From Dictyobacter vulcani (lineage in GTDB: Bacteria > Chloroflexota > Ktedonobacteria > Ktedonobacterales > Ktedonobacteraceae): DNA of 64,000 nucleotides. The first letter of the stretch is position 1. Each line of letters begins with the position of its first letter. This document shows, one piece after another, positions 9,127 through 18,559 of the stretch. The DNA lies in contig NZ_BKZW01000003.1 in assembly GCF_008974265.1 (NCBI RefSeq), positions 310,001-374,000 of the forward strand, given 5' to 3'. The position numbers and the translations under genes were made by a program. The notes under the pieces were generated by a model. That model worked only from the letters and a program-made list of their open reading frames with translations. It ran no database searches and was not told where the DNA came from.

Positions 9127-9317
9127 ACGAGCTTTTTTCTTGTTATTGATGGAAAGGGTTTTTGCCACCACTCCGATCTTTGGCGCTGAAGGACCTACCA
9201 GCTCCGTGAAAGAGGCGGCTACATTGTTGATTGATCTGCATTGTTCGAGTACCTCTACCCTTTAAATATATGATGCCTGTATTGTCTGAATGCTACGCTC
9301 TATAAAAAGGAAAAAGT

Positions 9318-10637
9318 ATGCGATTTCTCTCCACTCGTGTCCGGTTTCATTATAGCTGGATTATTGCCAGCGTGGTGTTTCTATCGTTATTGGCGGCGGC
9401 TGGTATGCGTTCGACACCCGGCGTCTTATTAGTTCCATTAGAGCATGAGTTTCACTGGAGTCCTGCCACGGTATCGCTGGCTGTATCAATCAATCTGGTG
9501 TTTTATGGCTTGAGTGGTCCGTTTGTGGCGGCGATTATGGAGCGCTTTGGCATACGACGCGTGATGGTCATTGCTCTCTTGCTTATCGCCATGGCCGCAG
9601 GCGCTACTATCTATATGCGTGAGCCCTGGCAACTGGATCTCTTATGGGGATTGCTGGTGGGCCTGGCCACAGGAGCTATTGCGTCTGTGCTGGGTACCAT
9701 CGTTGCTAATCGCTGGTTTGTGAAGCGTCGTGGTCTGGTCATCGGTTTGTTCTCGGCCAGTAATGCGGCTGGACAACTGGTATTTTTGCCGCTCCTGGCT
9801 TCCCTGGCCGTCTCCTTTGGCTGGCGTTCGGCCGCGCTGGTAACGGCTGCGGCCGCTCTGGTGGTGGTTCCACTGGTGGCCATCTTTATGCGCGAACGTC
9901 CACAAGATATCGGTCTGACCCCCTATGGATCAGATCACGTTGAGTCTGAGGCTGCGGCGGTCGCACAAAATCCGTTTAAGACTGCTTTGCAGGGTTTGAT
10001 GCTTGGATTACGTACCCCCGATTTCTGGTTGCTCGCTGGTAGTTTCTTTATCTGTGGTGCTACTACCAATGGTTTGATCGGCACGCACCTGATACCGGCT
10101 TCGATGGATCATGGCATTGCAGAAGTCACGGCGGCCAGTATGCTGGCTTTGATTGGTATCTTTGACTTAATTGGTACGACGATCTCCGGCTGGCTTTCTG
10201 ATCGCATCGATAATCGCTGGCTCCTGTGCTGGTATTATGGCTTGCGCGGCTGTTCCCTGCTGCTGTTGCCTTACGCTCTGAGTTCGTCCTATCTTTCCCT
10301 GGCTGTCTTTATTGTGTTCTATGGTCTGGATTGGGTCGCGACCGTACCGCCCACGGCCCGCCTGGCTACCGAGCTATTCGGCGCGCGCAATGCTGGTGTG
10401 GTGTATGGTTGGATCTTTGCCTCCCATCAACTTGGTGCGGCCAGCGCTGCTTTCTCTGCCGGACTTGTACGCACCTGGCTTGGTTCCTATCAGGTCAGTT
10501 TTATCTCGGCTGGACTGCTCTGTCTCTGTGCCTCTGGCATGGTTATTCGTATTGGTCGGCGACCGCGTATGGGTCAACAGGTTGTATCTGATATCCTGGT
10601 GCGCTCAGATGCACCAGTGGTAGATGGTATTTCATAA
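9318..10637 (+). CDS. MFS transporter, oxalate/formate antiporter-like
   Basis: The 439-residue product has twelve predicted membrane helices. It begins with VRFHYSWIIASVVFLSLL and contains GVLLVPLEHEFHWSPATVS, then ERFGIRRVMV and the loop ANRWFVKRRGLVIGL, a pattern shared by the oxalate/formate/monocarboxylate branch of MFS. A weak ribosome site (AAAAAGGAAAAAGT) precedes the ATG. It is followed 41 bases later by the copC-copD gene on the same strand. Substrate unknown; a monocarboxylate is the family suggestion. Confidence 0.8.
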   Translation: MRFLSTRVRFHYSWIIASVVFLSLLAAAGMRSTPGVLLVPLEHEFHWSPATVSLAVSINLVFYGLSGPFVAAIMERFGIRRVMVIALLLIAMAAGATIYMREPWQLDLLWGLLVGLATGAIASVLGTIVANRWFVKRRGLVIGLFSASNAAGQLVFLPLLASLAVSFGWRSAALVTAAAALVVVPLVAIFMRERPQDIGLTPYGSDHVESEAAAVAQNPFKTALQGLMLGLRTPDFWLLAGSFFICGATTNGLIGTHLIPASMDHGIAEVTAASMLALIGIFDLIGTTISGWLSDRIDNRWLLCWYYGLRGCSLLLLPYALSSSYLSLAVFIVFYGLDWVATVPPTARLATELFGARNAGVVYGWIFASHQLGAASAAFSAGLVRTWLGSYQVSFISAGLLCLCASGMVIRIGRRPRMGQQVVSDILVRSDAPVVDGIS

Positions 10638-10678
10638 TATAATTGATGCCTCTCTATTGAGATAAGCGAGGAACGTCT

Positions 10679-11973
10679 ATGCGCGTACCATTTTTGGCAG
10701 GACCTCACTTTTACTGGTACCGTTTTTTGCTGCCATGCTGTCTGGTGATAAGTATCTGGCTGATGCAGCCATCAGTGGCTATGGCTATGACATTGCATGC
10801 AAGCCTGGTGCGCGCAGATCCTGCGGAAGGAAGCCTGCTTCAGACTCCTGTTACCACTCTTCGGTTGTTTTTTTCTGAGCCTGTTCAGCCACTTGGTCAG
10901 ACCATCACTGTTCTGGATCCTATGGGCCAGCCTGTAGCACATGGCGCGCTACGGATTGTCACTAATCAGGTAGAATTGCCGGTTGATGCTCGGCGTCCGG
11001 GGAGTTATCTGGTGAACTGGCAGGTAATGTCACAGGATAGTCAGCCGGTGAGCGGTCAATATATTTTTAGCATCAAGCACGCGGCTGGCCCATGGGCTAC
11101 TATGGCGGCCCAGGATCAAACAGGTGGCTGGTATCTTGTTTTGCAGGCGCTGGCCCATCTGGTCCATTTCGTTGGTTATGCACTTGCCTTTGGGGTGCTG
11201 GCCTTTCTCTGGCTGGTGGTTGATGCATCTGCCGTACCTGCAAGTGACAATGTACAGCAACGCTTGCTCAGACTGGCCCACATAGGTATTCTGTGCTTGC
11301 TCCTGGCTGAACCTCTGACACTCCTGACGCAAGCTCTGACACTGACAAATGGTCAGGGTTTGCGCCTGGATAGTATTGGTGGATTGCTGGCCACCAATTT
11401 TGGCTGGCTGCTCTCTCTGCGCCTGGGTGCTGCGCTCTTACTCTGGAGTATTGTTGGCGCTATTCAGCAAGGCGCAAAACGAGGAATACAGGTTGCCTGT
11501 GGTTTAGGCCTTGTGCTGGCTCTGATTGATAGCATCGGTAGCCATGCGATTGGTGCGAGCTTGCCCTGGCTGAGTTTGCTGGCCCATATCGGACATCTTG
11601 TGGCCATGGGACTCTGGCTGGGGGGTTGTGTGGTTTAATTGCTCTCTGGAACATGCAAGCACTGTCCTCTCAGAGATCTATGCTCTTGTGGCGTTTTGGT
11701 CATTTGAGCGTGGCAGCCGTGGCTGAACTTTTCATTTCAGGGATTTTTTTATTATGGCTTCATATTGGAAGTATGGTTCATCTTTTCACAACCCTTTATG
11801 GAATGATAGCGCTGGCTAAAATCTGTCTTGTCTTGCTTATTCTGTCAATTATAGCTGTATTCATTCAGGCAAAAAAGTACAGCAAGCGAGTTTGGTGGAT
11901 GATCGAGGCGAGTGCTTTATTAGGAGTTTTAATCTTAGCCGGTTTTTTAATTTCTCTTTCTCCCGCTTACTAA
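10679..11973 (+). CDS. CopC-CopD fusion copper-resistance/uptake protein, frameshifted near 11620
   Basis: The protein begins with a Sec signal peptide (to about residue 37) followed by HASLVRADPAEGSLL, the N-terminal copper-binding His (about 40) and fold of CopC. After the CopC domain come eight or more membrane helices of CopD (LVHFVGYALAFGVLAFLW, SHAIGA, LLAHIGHLVAMGLWLGG). The first frame stops at 11638, but the next frame continues without a gap (CGLIALWNMQ, then WRFGHLSVAAVAELFISG) to 11973. The two join if the G run at 11620-11625 had one more G. The full product would be about 431 residues, usual for YcnJ-like CopCD proteins that move copper across the membrane. Confidence 0.8.
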
Positions 11974-12133
11974 CTACTATCTGACCTCAATTCGTCCACT
12001 GCGCAGCTTTTCAGGATGATTAAATACACTATAAAAGTTTTTCCTGTGAATGTATCGCTAGTATATATTGATGTAATGAATGTTCTAGATTAATTTATGA
12101 TTAAACTATAGAAATTAGTCAATTAACATAGGC

Positions 12134-12162
12134 TTGACATATAAATCATTTTAGGGTACATA
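12134..12162 (+). promoter_or_regulatory. promoter of the Cys/His-rich peptide gene
   Basis: TTGACA at 12134-12139, a 17-base spacer and TACATA at 12157-12162. It lies 70 bases upstream of the peptide ATG in a very AT-rich stretch. Confidence 0.55.
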
Positions 12163-12232
12163 TGAAGTGGCACATAAACAACTGGGTTTTTTCCAGTGAG
12201 ACTTCCTGATACTTTACGAAAGGATCAATGCA

Positions 12233-12502
12233 ATGTTTAACAGTAAAAATGCTCAGAGCGTAGAGTCCTATCCAGAATTTTTGGAAAATGTTGATGTAGA
12301 AGAGCTATCTGACCTGCAACTGCAAGTAGTGTATGGCGGTCATGGTAGCTGTGGTGGCAGCTGTGGTGGTTATGGTGGTAGCTGTGGTGGTTATGGTGGC
12401 AGCTGTGGTAGCTGTGGTAGCTGTATTGGGGCGGTAGTTGTGGCGGCAGCTGTGGCGGACATCGCCATCATCATCACCACCATCATCACTGTTAATAGTT
12501 AG
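12233..12502 (+). CDS. Gly/Ser/Cys-repeat peptide with double-Gly leader, candidate RiPP or metal-binding peptide
   Basis: The ATG at 12233 has AAAGGA eight bases upstream. The first 35 residues look like a peptide leader: acidic, ending ELSDLQLQVVYGG, a double-glycine cleavage motif. The core repeats GGSC with Gly/Tyr spacers (GSCGGSCGGYGGSCGG, then YGGSCGSCGSC). As written, the frame then switches to a hydrophobic tail. In the plus-two frame the repeat resumes (GGSCGGSCGGHR), followed by eight His, Cys and a stop at 12493-12495. One extra G in the GGGG run at 12428-12431 would unite them into a peptide of about 87 residues. Gly/Cys/Ser-rich cores occur in microcin B17 and heterocycloanthracin. 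No YcaO, lanthionine or export gene is nearby. The neighbour hypF handles nickel-enzyme maturation, so metal binding is an alternative. Confidence 0.7.
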   Translation: MFNSKNAQSVESYPEFLENVDVEELSDLQLQVVYGGHGSCGGSCGGYGGSCGGYGGSCGSCGSCIGAVVVAAAVADIAIIITTIITVNS

Positions 12503-12503
12503 C

Positions 12504-12541
12504 TGGGTGCTGTTATGTAGTAACGTACATGGCAGCACCCA
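12504..12541. terminator. hairpin between convergent peptide gene and hypF
   Basis: TGGGTGCTG at 12504-12512 pairs with CAGCACCCA at 12533-12541, with an inner ATGTA/TACAT stem. There is no long T run, so efficiency is uncertain. Confidence 0.55.
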
Positions 12542-14868
12542 TTATGTATGCAGAACAGCTTTTTCTCCTCGTAGCTGCGCAGCCGCGATTGCCAGCTGTC
12601 CCAAACTGAGTCCACCATCGTTGGCGGGCACTTTCTGATTAAGATAGACAGCAAAAGACTGTGTATGTAAGATCCTGACCAGCTCTTCTACTATCAGCCG
12701 GTTCTGAAAAATCCCCCCACTCAGCGCGACCTTCTGTAAACCACTCTGTTCTCTGACTTCATTACAAGCATTGGCCAGCAGGTGAGCAATCGTAAGATGA
12801 AAACGTTGCGCGATCTGTGCCACCGGCATCTTATGACTGAGATCATCGACGATAGTGCGGATCATTGGGAGAACATCTATCTCACCCGTCTGTGCTAAGA
12901 GCTCAAAAGGATACGGATGAGCTATGGTTGGATTGGTTGCGGCCAACTGTTCCAGCTCAATGGCGGCCTGACCTTCGTATTGCACCTCTGAGCGTAGGCC
13001 CAGTAAGGCTGCGACCGCGTCACAGAGGCGTCCCAGGCTAGAGGTTGCCGGACAATTCAATTTCCGCTCAATCATCTGTTCCAGCGTTTTCCAGGCTGTC
13101 CGCTTCATCTGTTGTGTAAATGGGATCGTGAGCCGTTCAAAATCTGTTCCATAGGCTGCATAGAGATAGGCGCCCGCCATGCGCCATGGCTGTCTGATAG
13201 CTTGTTCTCCACCCGGGAGTGGCATATAAGTCAGATGAAAGCGGCGCTGAAACGTGCAGAGATCAGCCACCAGAATCTCACCACCCCAGATGGCACCATC
13301 AGGACCATAGCCGGAGCCGTCGGCGGCAACGCCAATGACTGGTTCGGTCAGACCATGTTCAATCATCACACTGGCGATATGGGCGTGATGGTGCTGCACG
13401 CCGATCAGTGGCAGATCGAGTTCAAGCGCATAGTGTGTTGAGAGATAATCTGGATGTAGATCATGGACCACGACCTGAGGAGTAATATCAAAGATCCGCT
13501 GAAAATGGGCAATGCCAGCTTTAAAGGCCAGCAACGTTTCAAGATTTTCCAGATCACCGATGTGGTGACTGACAAAAGCCTGACGCTCTTTAGCCAGACA
13601 GAACGTATTTTTTAATTGGGCTCCACAGGCCAGAATAGGTGTGGATATGGACCAGGGCAAGTTTAAAGGCTCGGGCACATAGCCGCGTGAGCGCCGCAGG
13701 ATTTGTGGACCTGCGGTGGTCTGCCGCACGATAGAATCATCACAGCGAATAAAAATCTCCCGATTATGAGCTAACATGCCATCACTAATTGGCCCCAGCC
13801 GTTCTCTTGCATCCTCATCCTGGTAGGCAATCGGTTCGTCGCTGCGATTGCCGCTGGTCATCACTAATATTACCGGTTGTCTGGCATCAAACAGACGGCG
13901 GCATTTCTCAAACAGCACATAGTGTAATGGTGTATAGGGGAGCATGATCCCTAGCGTCTGATGACCGGGTGCCACGCCGGGCGCTACCTGAGCTTCTGGA
14001 TATTGACGCAGCAGCACGATAGGACGACGATGAGATTGCAGTAGTGTCGCTTCCTCAGCTGAGATCTGACAGAATTGTTGCGCTACTTCCAGGGTCGCTA
14101 CCATCAACGCAAAGGGTTTAGCCTCGCGCTGCTTACGCTGACGCAACCGTTGCACTGCCCCTTCATCCAATGCATTACAGGCCAGATGATATCCTCCCAG
14201 GCCTTTAAGTGCCAGTACCGCTCCCTGAGCCAGTTGGGCCGCTGCCTGTTCAATAGAATCAGTGGTTGAGCTTTGACGTAGAATAGCGGGATGTGTGCTG
14301 AAGCTTACCTGTGGCCCACACCGGGCGCAGGCATCTGGTTGTGCATGGAAGCGCCGATTAGATGGATCTCTGTATTCCTGCTGGCAATCCGGACACATCT
14401 GGAAGCTTGCCATGGTCGTATTGGCGCGATCATAGGGGATATCCTGAATAATTGTAAAGCGTGGCCCACAATTGGTGCAATTGATAAAAGGATAATGATA
14501 GCGCCGATCCTGCGGATCAAAAAGCTCCAGCAAGCAGTCTTTACAGATTGTGCAGTCAGGAGAGATCAATGTGTGTCGTTCAGCCTGGTGCTGGCTTTCA
14601 ACAATCATAAAAGACTTCTCATGTTTAATGGCGACCTGGCTGCATTGCAGGGTGTCGATATGGGCGAGGGGGGCAAGTCTGTCTGTAGCGCTACCTGGAA
14701 ACAGTGCACTCTCTCAGAGGAACCTTCGATCTCAATGACTACCCCCTGGCTATTATTGAGCACAAAACCACCCAATTGCCAGCGCGTAGCTAAAGCATAC
14801 ACAAACGGACGAAAGCCTACACCTTGCACAATGCCCTGGACGAGGATACGTCGTCGCTCTTGCTCCAT
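12542..14868 (-). CDS. hypF: carbamoyltransferase HypF, interrupted by a frameshift at 14668-14673
   Basis: HypF makes the thiocarbamate donor for the CN ligands of the [NiFe]-hydrogenase active site. The start at 14868 gives the acylphosphatase domain (VQGIVQGVGFRPFVYALA). Zinc fingers follow (CTICKDC, CTNCGPRF, CPDCQQEY, CARCGP), then a YrdC-like domain (KGLGGYHLACNALD) and a Kae1-like domain (HHHAHIASVMIEHG). The first frame ends at 14605, overlapping the ATG of a 688-codon second frame. However, the second frame read upstream gives LPPLAHIDTLQCSQV, which is family-like, so the real join is a missing base in the six-C run of the coding strand. The restored length of about 775 residues matches HypF. 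The hydrogenase operon that needs it lies at 58.6 kb. Confidence 0.9.
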
Positions 14869-15050
14869 CGCTCCATCCTCCCAAACGCCGCCTCGGCGCA
14901 GCTTTTTAACTGGTTCTGTTAGTTATGCTGGATAGAAACCATGTCATTTTTTTCTGATAGTCATAGGGGTAATCAGCTCGTGTGTTTGTTGCACGTTGAG
15001 GTACAGGAATTCGTAACAGGAAGAGAGGATTCGCGTGGGGAGAGGACATA

Positions 15051-15096
15051 AAAAAAAGCACCGCGTATCTCTTGAGAGAGTATCACGGTGCTTTTA
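15051..15096 (-). terminator. terminator of the principal sigma-factor gene
   Basis: On the minus strand AAAAGCACCG at 15095-15086 pairs with CGGTGCTTTT at 15063-15054, and a run of T follows (the A run at 15051-15057). The inner stem GAGAG/CTCTT extends it. It ends the transcript 70 bases after the stop codon. Confidence 0.8.
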
Positions 15097-15166
15097 ATAT
15101 TCGCAGTGAATACCATTAATGGATACCTGCTCTGTAGGACTACAGAGAAAAGCGTAGCCGCTGAAC

Positions 15167-16288
15167 TTAGTCCAGGTAGTCTTGCAGGTGGTGCATGGTG
15201 CTTAACTGGCGCAGTTTACGTAGCGCTTTGGCTTCGATCTGACGAATGCGCTCACGGGTTACGTTGAATGTTTTGCCAACTTCTTCCAGCGAGTGGCTCT
15301 GACCATCCACAAAACCAAAACGGATCTGGATGATCTTGCGCTCACGCTCGGACAAATTGGAGAGCACCTTGTTGATCTGCTCTTTGAGTAACTGGCGATC
15401 AGCACCTTCCGTTGGGGTCGCCGTTGTCTCATCTTCAACATAATCGCCGAGGCTGCGATCGCTATCCTCACCAATTGGCGTTTCCAGGCTGACCGGTTTC
15501 TGATTGACATGGATAATTTCGAGCACTTTCTCCGTAGAAATGCCCATCTTATCCGCAATCTCCTGGGGTGATGGTTCGCGACCCAGTTCTTGTACCAGCG
15601 AGCGGCTAACTCGGCCCATACGATTGATCGTCTCTGCCAGATGGACTGGTAGGCGAATCGTGCGGGCCTGGTTGGCGATCGAGCGGCTAACCGCCTGCCG
15701 AATCCACCAGGTCGCATAGGTACTAAATTTATAGCCCTTGGTATAGTCGAACTTATCGACTGCACCGATCAAGCCAGTGTTACCTTCCTGGATCAAGTCC
15801 TGTAAGGACATGCCGCGTCCGGTATATTTCTTTGCAACACTCACGACCAGACGTAGATTCGCTTCGATCAGGTGACGGTGGGCCTCTTCAGCCTTCTGCA
15901 TCACCAGGCGATCTGGCAAGATGTTCAGATGCTCTGCGCGAATGCGCTCAAGCTTGCCGCGTTCAATCGCTTGAGCCAGGCGCACTTCTTCCTCTGCGGT
16001 CAGCAAAGGGGCGCGTCCAATCTCACGCAGATACATCGCGACCGAATCATCAACCTCGCTTGTTCCTGGTACCAGTAGACTGTGGCTTTTCAGATGAGCC
16101 TGGATCTCTCGATCCGTTGCACTCTCCTCCTCATCCTCCTCCTCCTCCAGGAACACTTCTCTATCTATATCATGATCATGAATATCACCGATGGTGTCGA
16201 AGTCAGGGTTAATCTGCATATCATCCATCTCGAATGGAAGTGATGCATGGTTCCCCTCTTTATGTTGTTCTTTAAGCATAGTCGCCAT
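15167..16288 (-). CDS. sigA: principal sigma factor (RpoD/SigA family)
   Basis: I choose the ATG at 16288 (MATMLKEQHK), because GGAG lies six bases upstream; the ATG four codons earlier overlaps that GGAG. The 373-residue protein has an acidic N-terminal part (EEEEDEEES) and region 1.2 (DDSVAMYLREIGRAPLL). Region 2 follows (LIEANLRLVVSVAKKYTGRG, then DKFDYTKGYKFSTYATWW), then region 3 (RLPVHLAETINRMG). Region 4 is LSERERKIIQIRFG plus SLEEVGKTFNVTRERIRQIE. These regions are those of group 1/2 sigma-70 factors that recognise TTGACA/TATAAT promoters such as the ones seen in this window. It is shorter than many RpoD proteins, so a group 2 paralogue is possible. Confidence 0.9.
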   Translation of the reverse strand: MATMLKEQHKEGNHASLPFEMDDMQINPDFDTIGDIHDHDIDREVFLEEEEDEEESATDREIQAHLKSHSLLVPGTSEVDDSVAMYLREIGRAPLLTAEEEVRLAQAIERGKLERIRAEHLNILPDRLVMQKAEEAHRHLIEANLRLVVSVAKKYTGRGMSLQDLIQEGNTGLIGAVDKFDYTKGYKFSTYATWWIRQAVSRSIANQARTIRLPVHLAETINRMGRVSRSLVQELGREPSPQEIADKMGISTEKVLEIIHVNQKPVSLETPIGEDSDRSLGDYVEDETTATPTEGADRQLLKEQINKVLSNLSERERKIIQIRFGFVDGQSHSLEEVGKTFNVTRERIRQIEAKALRKLRQLSTMHHLQDYLD

Positions 16289-17386
16289 AGGAATCTCCAT
16301 TATATAGAATAATTACTGCGATAAATACATGTAGATGTGATATTCAAGCCAGATGGACTGCTTCAGCACTCTCTACCCACGTTAATAATGACAGACGACC
16401 GACATTGAAAAAAAAATTGAGTGCCACGATTACATGGCGTCAACGATGATCGTATAAGTGAACGAGCGTAGTCGGAGAAATCTAGGAGTGCGTTTTCAAC
16501 ACCGTGCCTTTTCATGCACATACAGTGGTGTATATCATTGCTTCTTTCCATATGATAACACATTTGCGTGCTTTTTTCTTCCCATTCCATACCTCTATTG
16601 AAAACTGCAGACCATTGCACCCAACAACCAACTCAGCTACGGAGGAGCTAGCCGCGGTTACGGCACGGTTAGTTGCTTTTAATCGCATTATGTTGAACCT
16701 GGCAAGGATACTCGACAACTACGAGGAATTGTGGCTACGCTGTCACAAAATATCTTGTGCTCTTTTGACTTTACTACGTACTACCGGCAACTTTGGTGAC
16801 ATGCACTGCCATTCTAGAGATACACTACCGTATATATCTATCTGGTAGTATCCGTCTACGACATGCACAAACGCGCCCGTTACGTACAATCCATGCAGGA
16901 TGAAATGTATAGTCCTGATCAGGCGGAGCGGGCGTGTGCCATTAGGCCCTTTTCATTGAAGTTTCTTTACGTATTTCCTGGAAGCGTGTTTCTGGATTAC
17001 GTATAAAACCTCTCAAAATAATACATGAAAAGGTTTGTAGTAAGCGCCATACCTGTCTGCTTGACAGGTTGTATCTACTCAGGTTGCAGACAGGTTTGAA
17101 TTATATGTGACAAATTCTCTTGCGATTATACCATAAATACTGCTTGAAAGCAGACAAATTGGCAGACAGCTATGACTTCTGGGCTATGTTGCTCTGCTCG
17201 TTTGCTCCTCCTCGAACACGTATTTATCGCCGCTAATCATCAAAAGCGATATTATTTGAATCAAGGTTACAAAATACGAAATATTTTTGTTTGTGTGTTG
17301 ATATTTGTATAAAATAACCTTATAATCATTATAAGCAAAGTATCCTAATGTTTTTGATAATATTATCAGAAAGGTATTTATAGTAT
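16289..17386. other. long intergenic region with a direct/inverted repeat and a PerR box, no supported gene
   Basis: None of the short frames here has a ribosome site or family resemblance. Visible structure includes ACCTGTCTGC at 17051-17060 with its complement at 17086-17095, another TGACAGGT between them, and a small hairpin at 17140-17153. The last 110 bases are AT-rich and contain the PerR-type box. Confidence 0.5.
17320..17334. promoter_or_regulatory. perfect PerR-type operator
   Basis: TTATAATCATTATAA equals the PerR box consensus TTATAATNATTATAA at all defined positions (a 7-1-7 inverted repeat used by Fur-family regulators). It lies 52 bases before the metallophosphoesterase start codon, within the AT-rich promoter region. 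Confidence 0.7.
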
Positions 17387-18559
17387 ATGGATACCGTAGA
17401 TAAGAATAAGCATGCTCATCGGCGTTTTCGCGCTGATGTGCCTGATCCTCAAAGTATACAAATTAATCGTAGCCAGCTTGCGTTCGCAACCCAACCTTTT
17501 CGCCCTTTACCCACGCCTACTGGCAAGACTCCATATCATGTGGAGTTAGCTGATATTCTTCCAGGCGCGCTGATGCAGAATATTATCGCCGGACAGAAGA
17601 TGATTTTTCATACCGTTGGTGATACTGGAGGTGTGAAGCAGCCTGCGGACCAGCAACTGGTGATCTCGCATATGGAAAATGACTTTCTGGCTCCGGATCC
17701 ACTGGACCGCCCGGCCTTTTTGTATCATCTGAGCGACGTGGTCTATTATTATGGTGAAGAGAATCAGTATTATTCCCAGTTTTATGAGCCGAACTCGCAT
17801 TATGCTGCGCCGATTTTTGCTATTCCCGGGAACCATGATGGGGATTTGATTGACCAATCTGTGCCATCTCTGCAAGCTTTTGTGACGAATTTTTGTGCGT
17901 GCGAGGCTCAGCTTGCTCCATCTTCGGGTGATGCGCCACGCGACACCATGACGCAACCCAATGTTTACTGGACCCTGAATACGCCTTTTGCGACCTTTGT
18001 TGGACTCTATACGAATGTGCCAGAAGGTGGTAGCCTGGACGCTAACCAGATTGACTGGTTCCATCAAGAACTGGATCAAGCGCCGAAAGATAAAGCGTTA
18101 ATTATTGCTACTCACCATCCGATCTATTCAGCGGATACCCACCACGCGGGTAGCCAGTATATGGAAGGTGTGCTGGATACAGCGATGCAAACGACTGGCC
18201 GCATTCCTGACCTGGTTTTGACGGCACATGTACACAACTACCAGCGCTTCACACGCCAGTATAACGATAAATTTATTACCTATCTGGTCGCGGGGGCGGG
18301 TGGTTACTGGCATCTGCATTCAATGCTGAGCAGCATTACAAACCCTCCGACACCAATTGAATTTCCCTATGCCCTACCAGACCGACCCGATGTCAGCATC
18401 CATTCCTTCAGCGATGATCGTCATGGATACCTGAAAATGACCGCCACCCCACAGGAAATCCTGGGCGAATACTATACCGTCCCGCGCTCACAAGAATCCT
18501 GGAAAGCACCAGCAGTATTATTCGATCAATTCTCCATTCCTCTCCACCTCCCAACGTAG
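17387..18559 (+). CDS. calcineurin-type metallophosphoesterase
   Basis: This 390-residue protein carries the dinuclear metal-site motifs of the calcineurin-like superfamily in order: HTVGDTGG (about 66-73), LSDVVYYYGE (about 110), IPGNHDGD (about 145), ATHHPIY (about 243) and LTAHVHNYQRF (about 278). The layout resembles purple acid phosphatases. There is no signal peptide, so it probably acts in the cytoplasm. The start codon ATG 17387 has AGAAAGG about 12 bases upstream. A perfect PerR-type box lies in the promoter region, suggesting control by peroxide or metal. The substrate is unknown: phosphomonoester, phosphodiester or nucleotide are all possible. Confidence 0.8.
   Translation: MDTVDKNKHAHRRFRADVPDPQSIQINRSQLAFATQPFRPLPTPTGKTPYHVELADILPGALMQNIIAGQKMIFHTVGDTGGVKQPADQQLVISHMENDFLAPDPLDRPAFLYHLSDVVYYYGEENQYYSQFYEPNSHYAAPIFAIPGNHDGDLIDQSVPSLQAFVTNFCACEAQLAPSSGDAPRDTMTQPNVYWTLNTPFATFVGLYTNVPEGGSLDANQIDWFHQELDQAPKDKALIIATHHPIYSADTHHAGSQYMEGVLDTAMQTTGRIPDLVLTAHVHNYQRFTRQYNDKFITYLVAGAGGYWHLHSMLSSITNPPTPIEFPYALPDRPDVSIHSFSDDRHGYLKMTATPQEILGEYYTVPRSQESWKAPAVLFDQFSIPLHLPT

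Noticed and set aside
12305..12538. minus-strand frame over the Cys/His peptide gene, rich in Thr and Ala
   Set aside because: It is only the complement of the GGSC repeat codons.
16363..16848. open frames on both strands in the 1.1-kb gap
   Set aside because: They overlap each other, lack ribosome sites and show no family sequence.
16861..16950. GCGCCCG / CGGGCG pairing suggesting a structured RNA
   Set aside because: The pairing is short and the flanks do not extend it; no known RNA motif can be matched.
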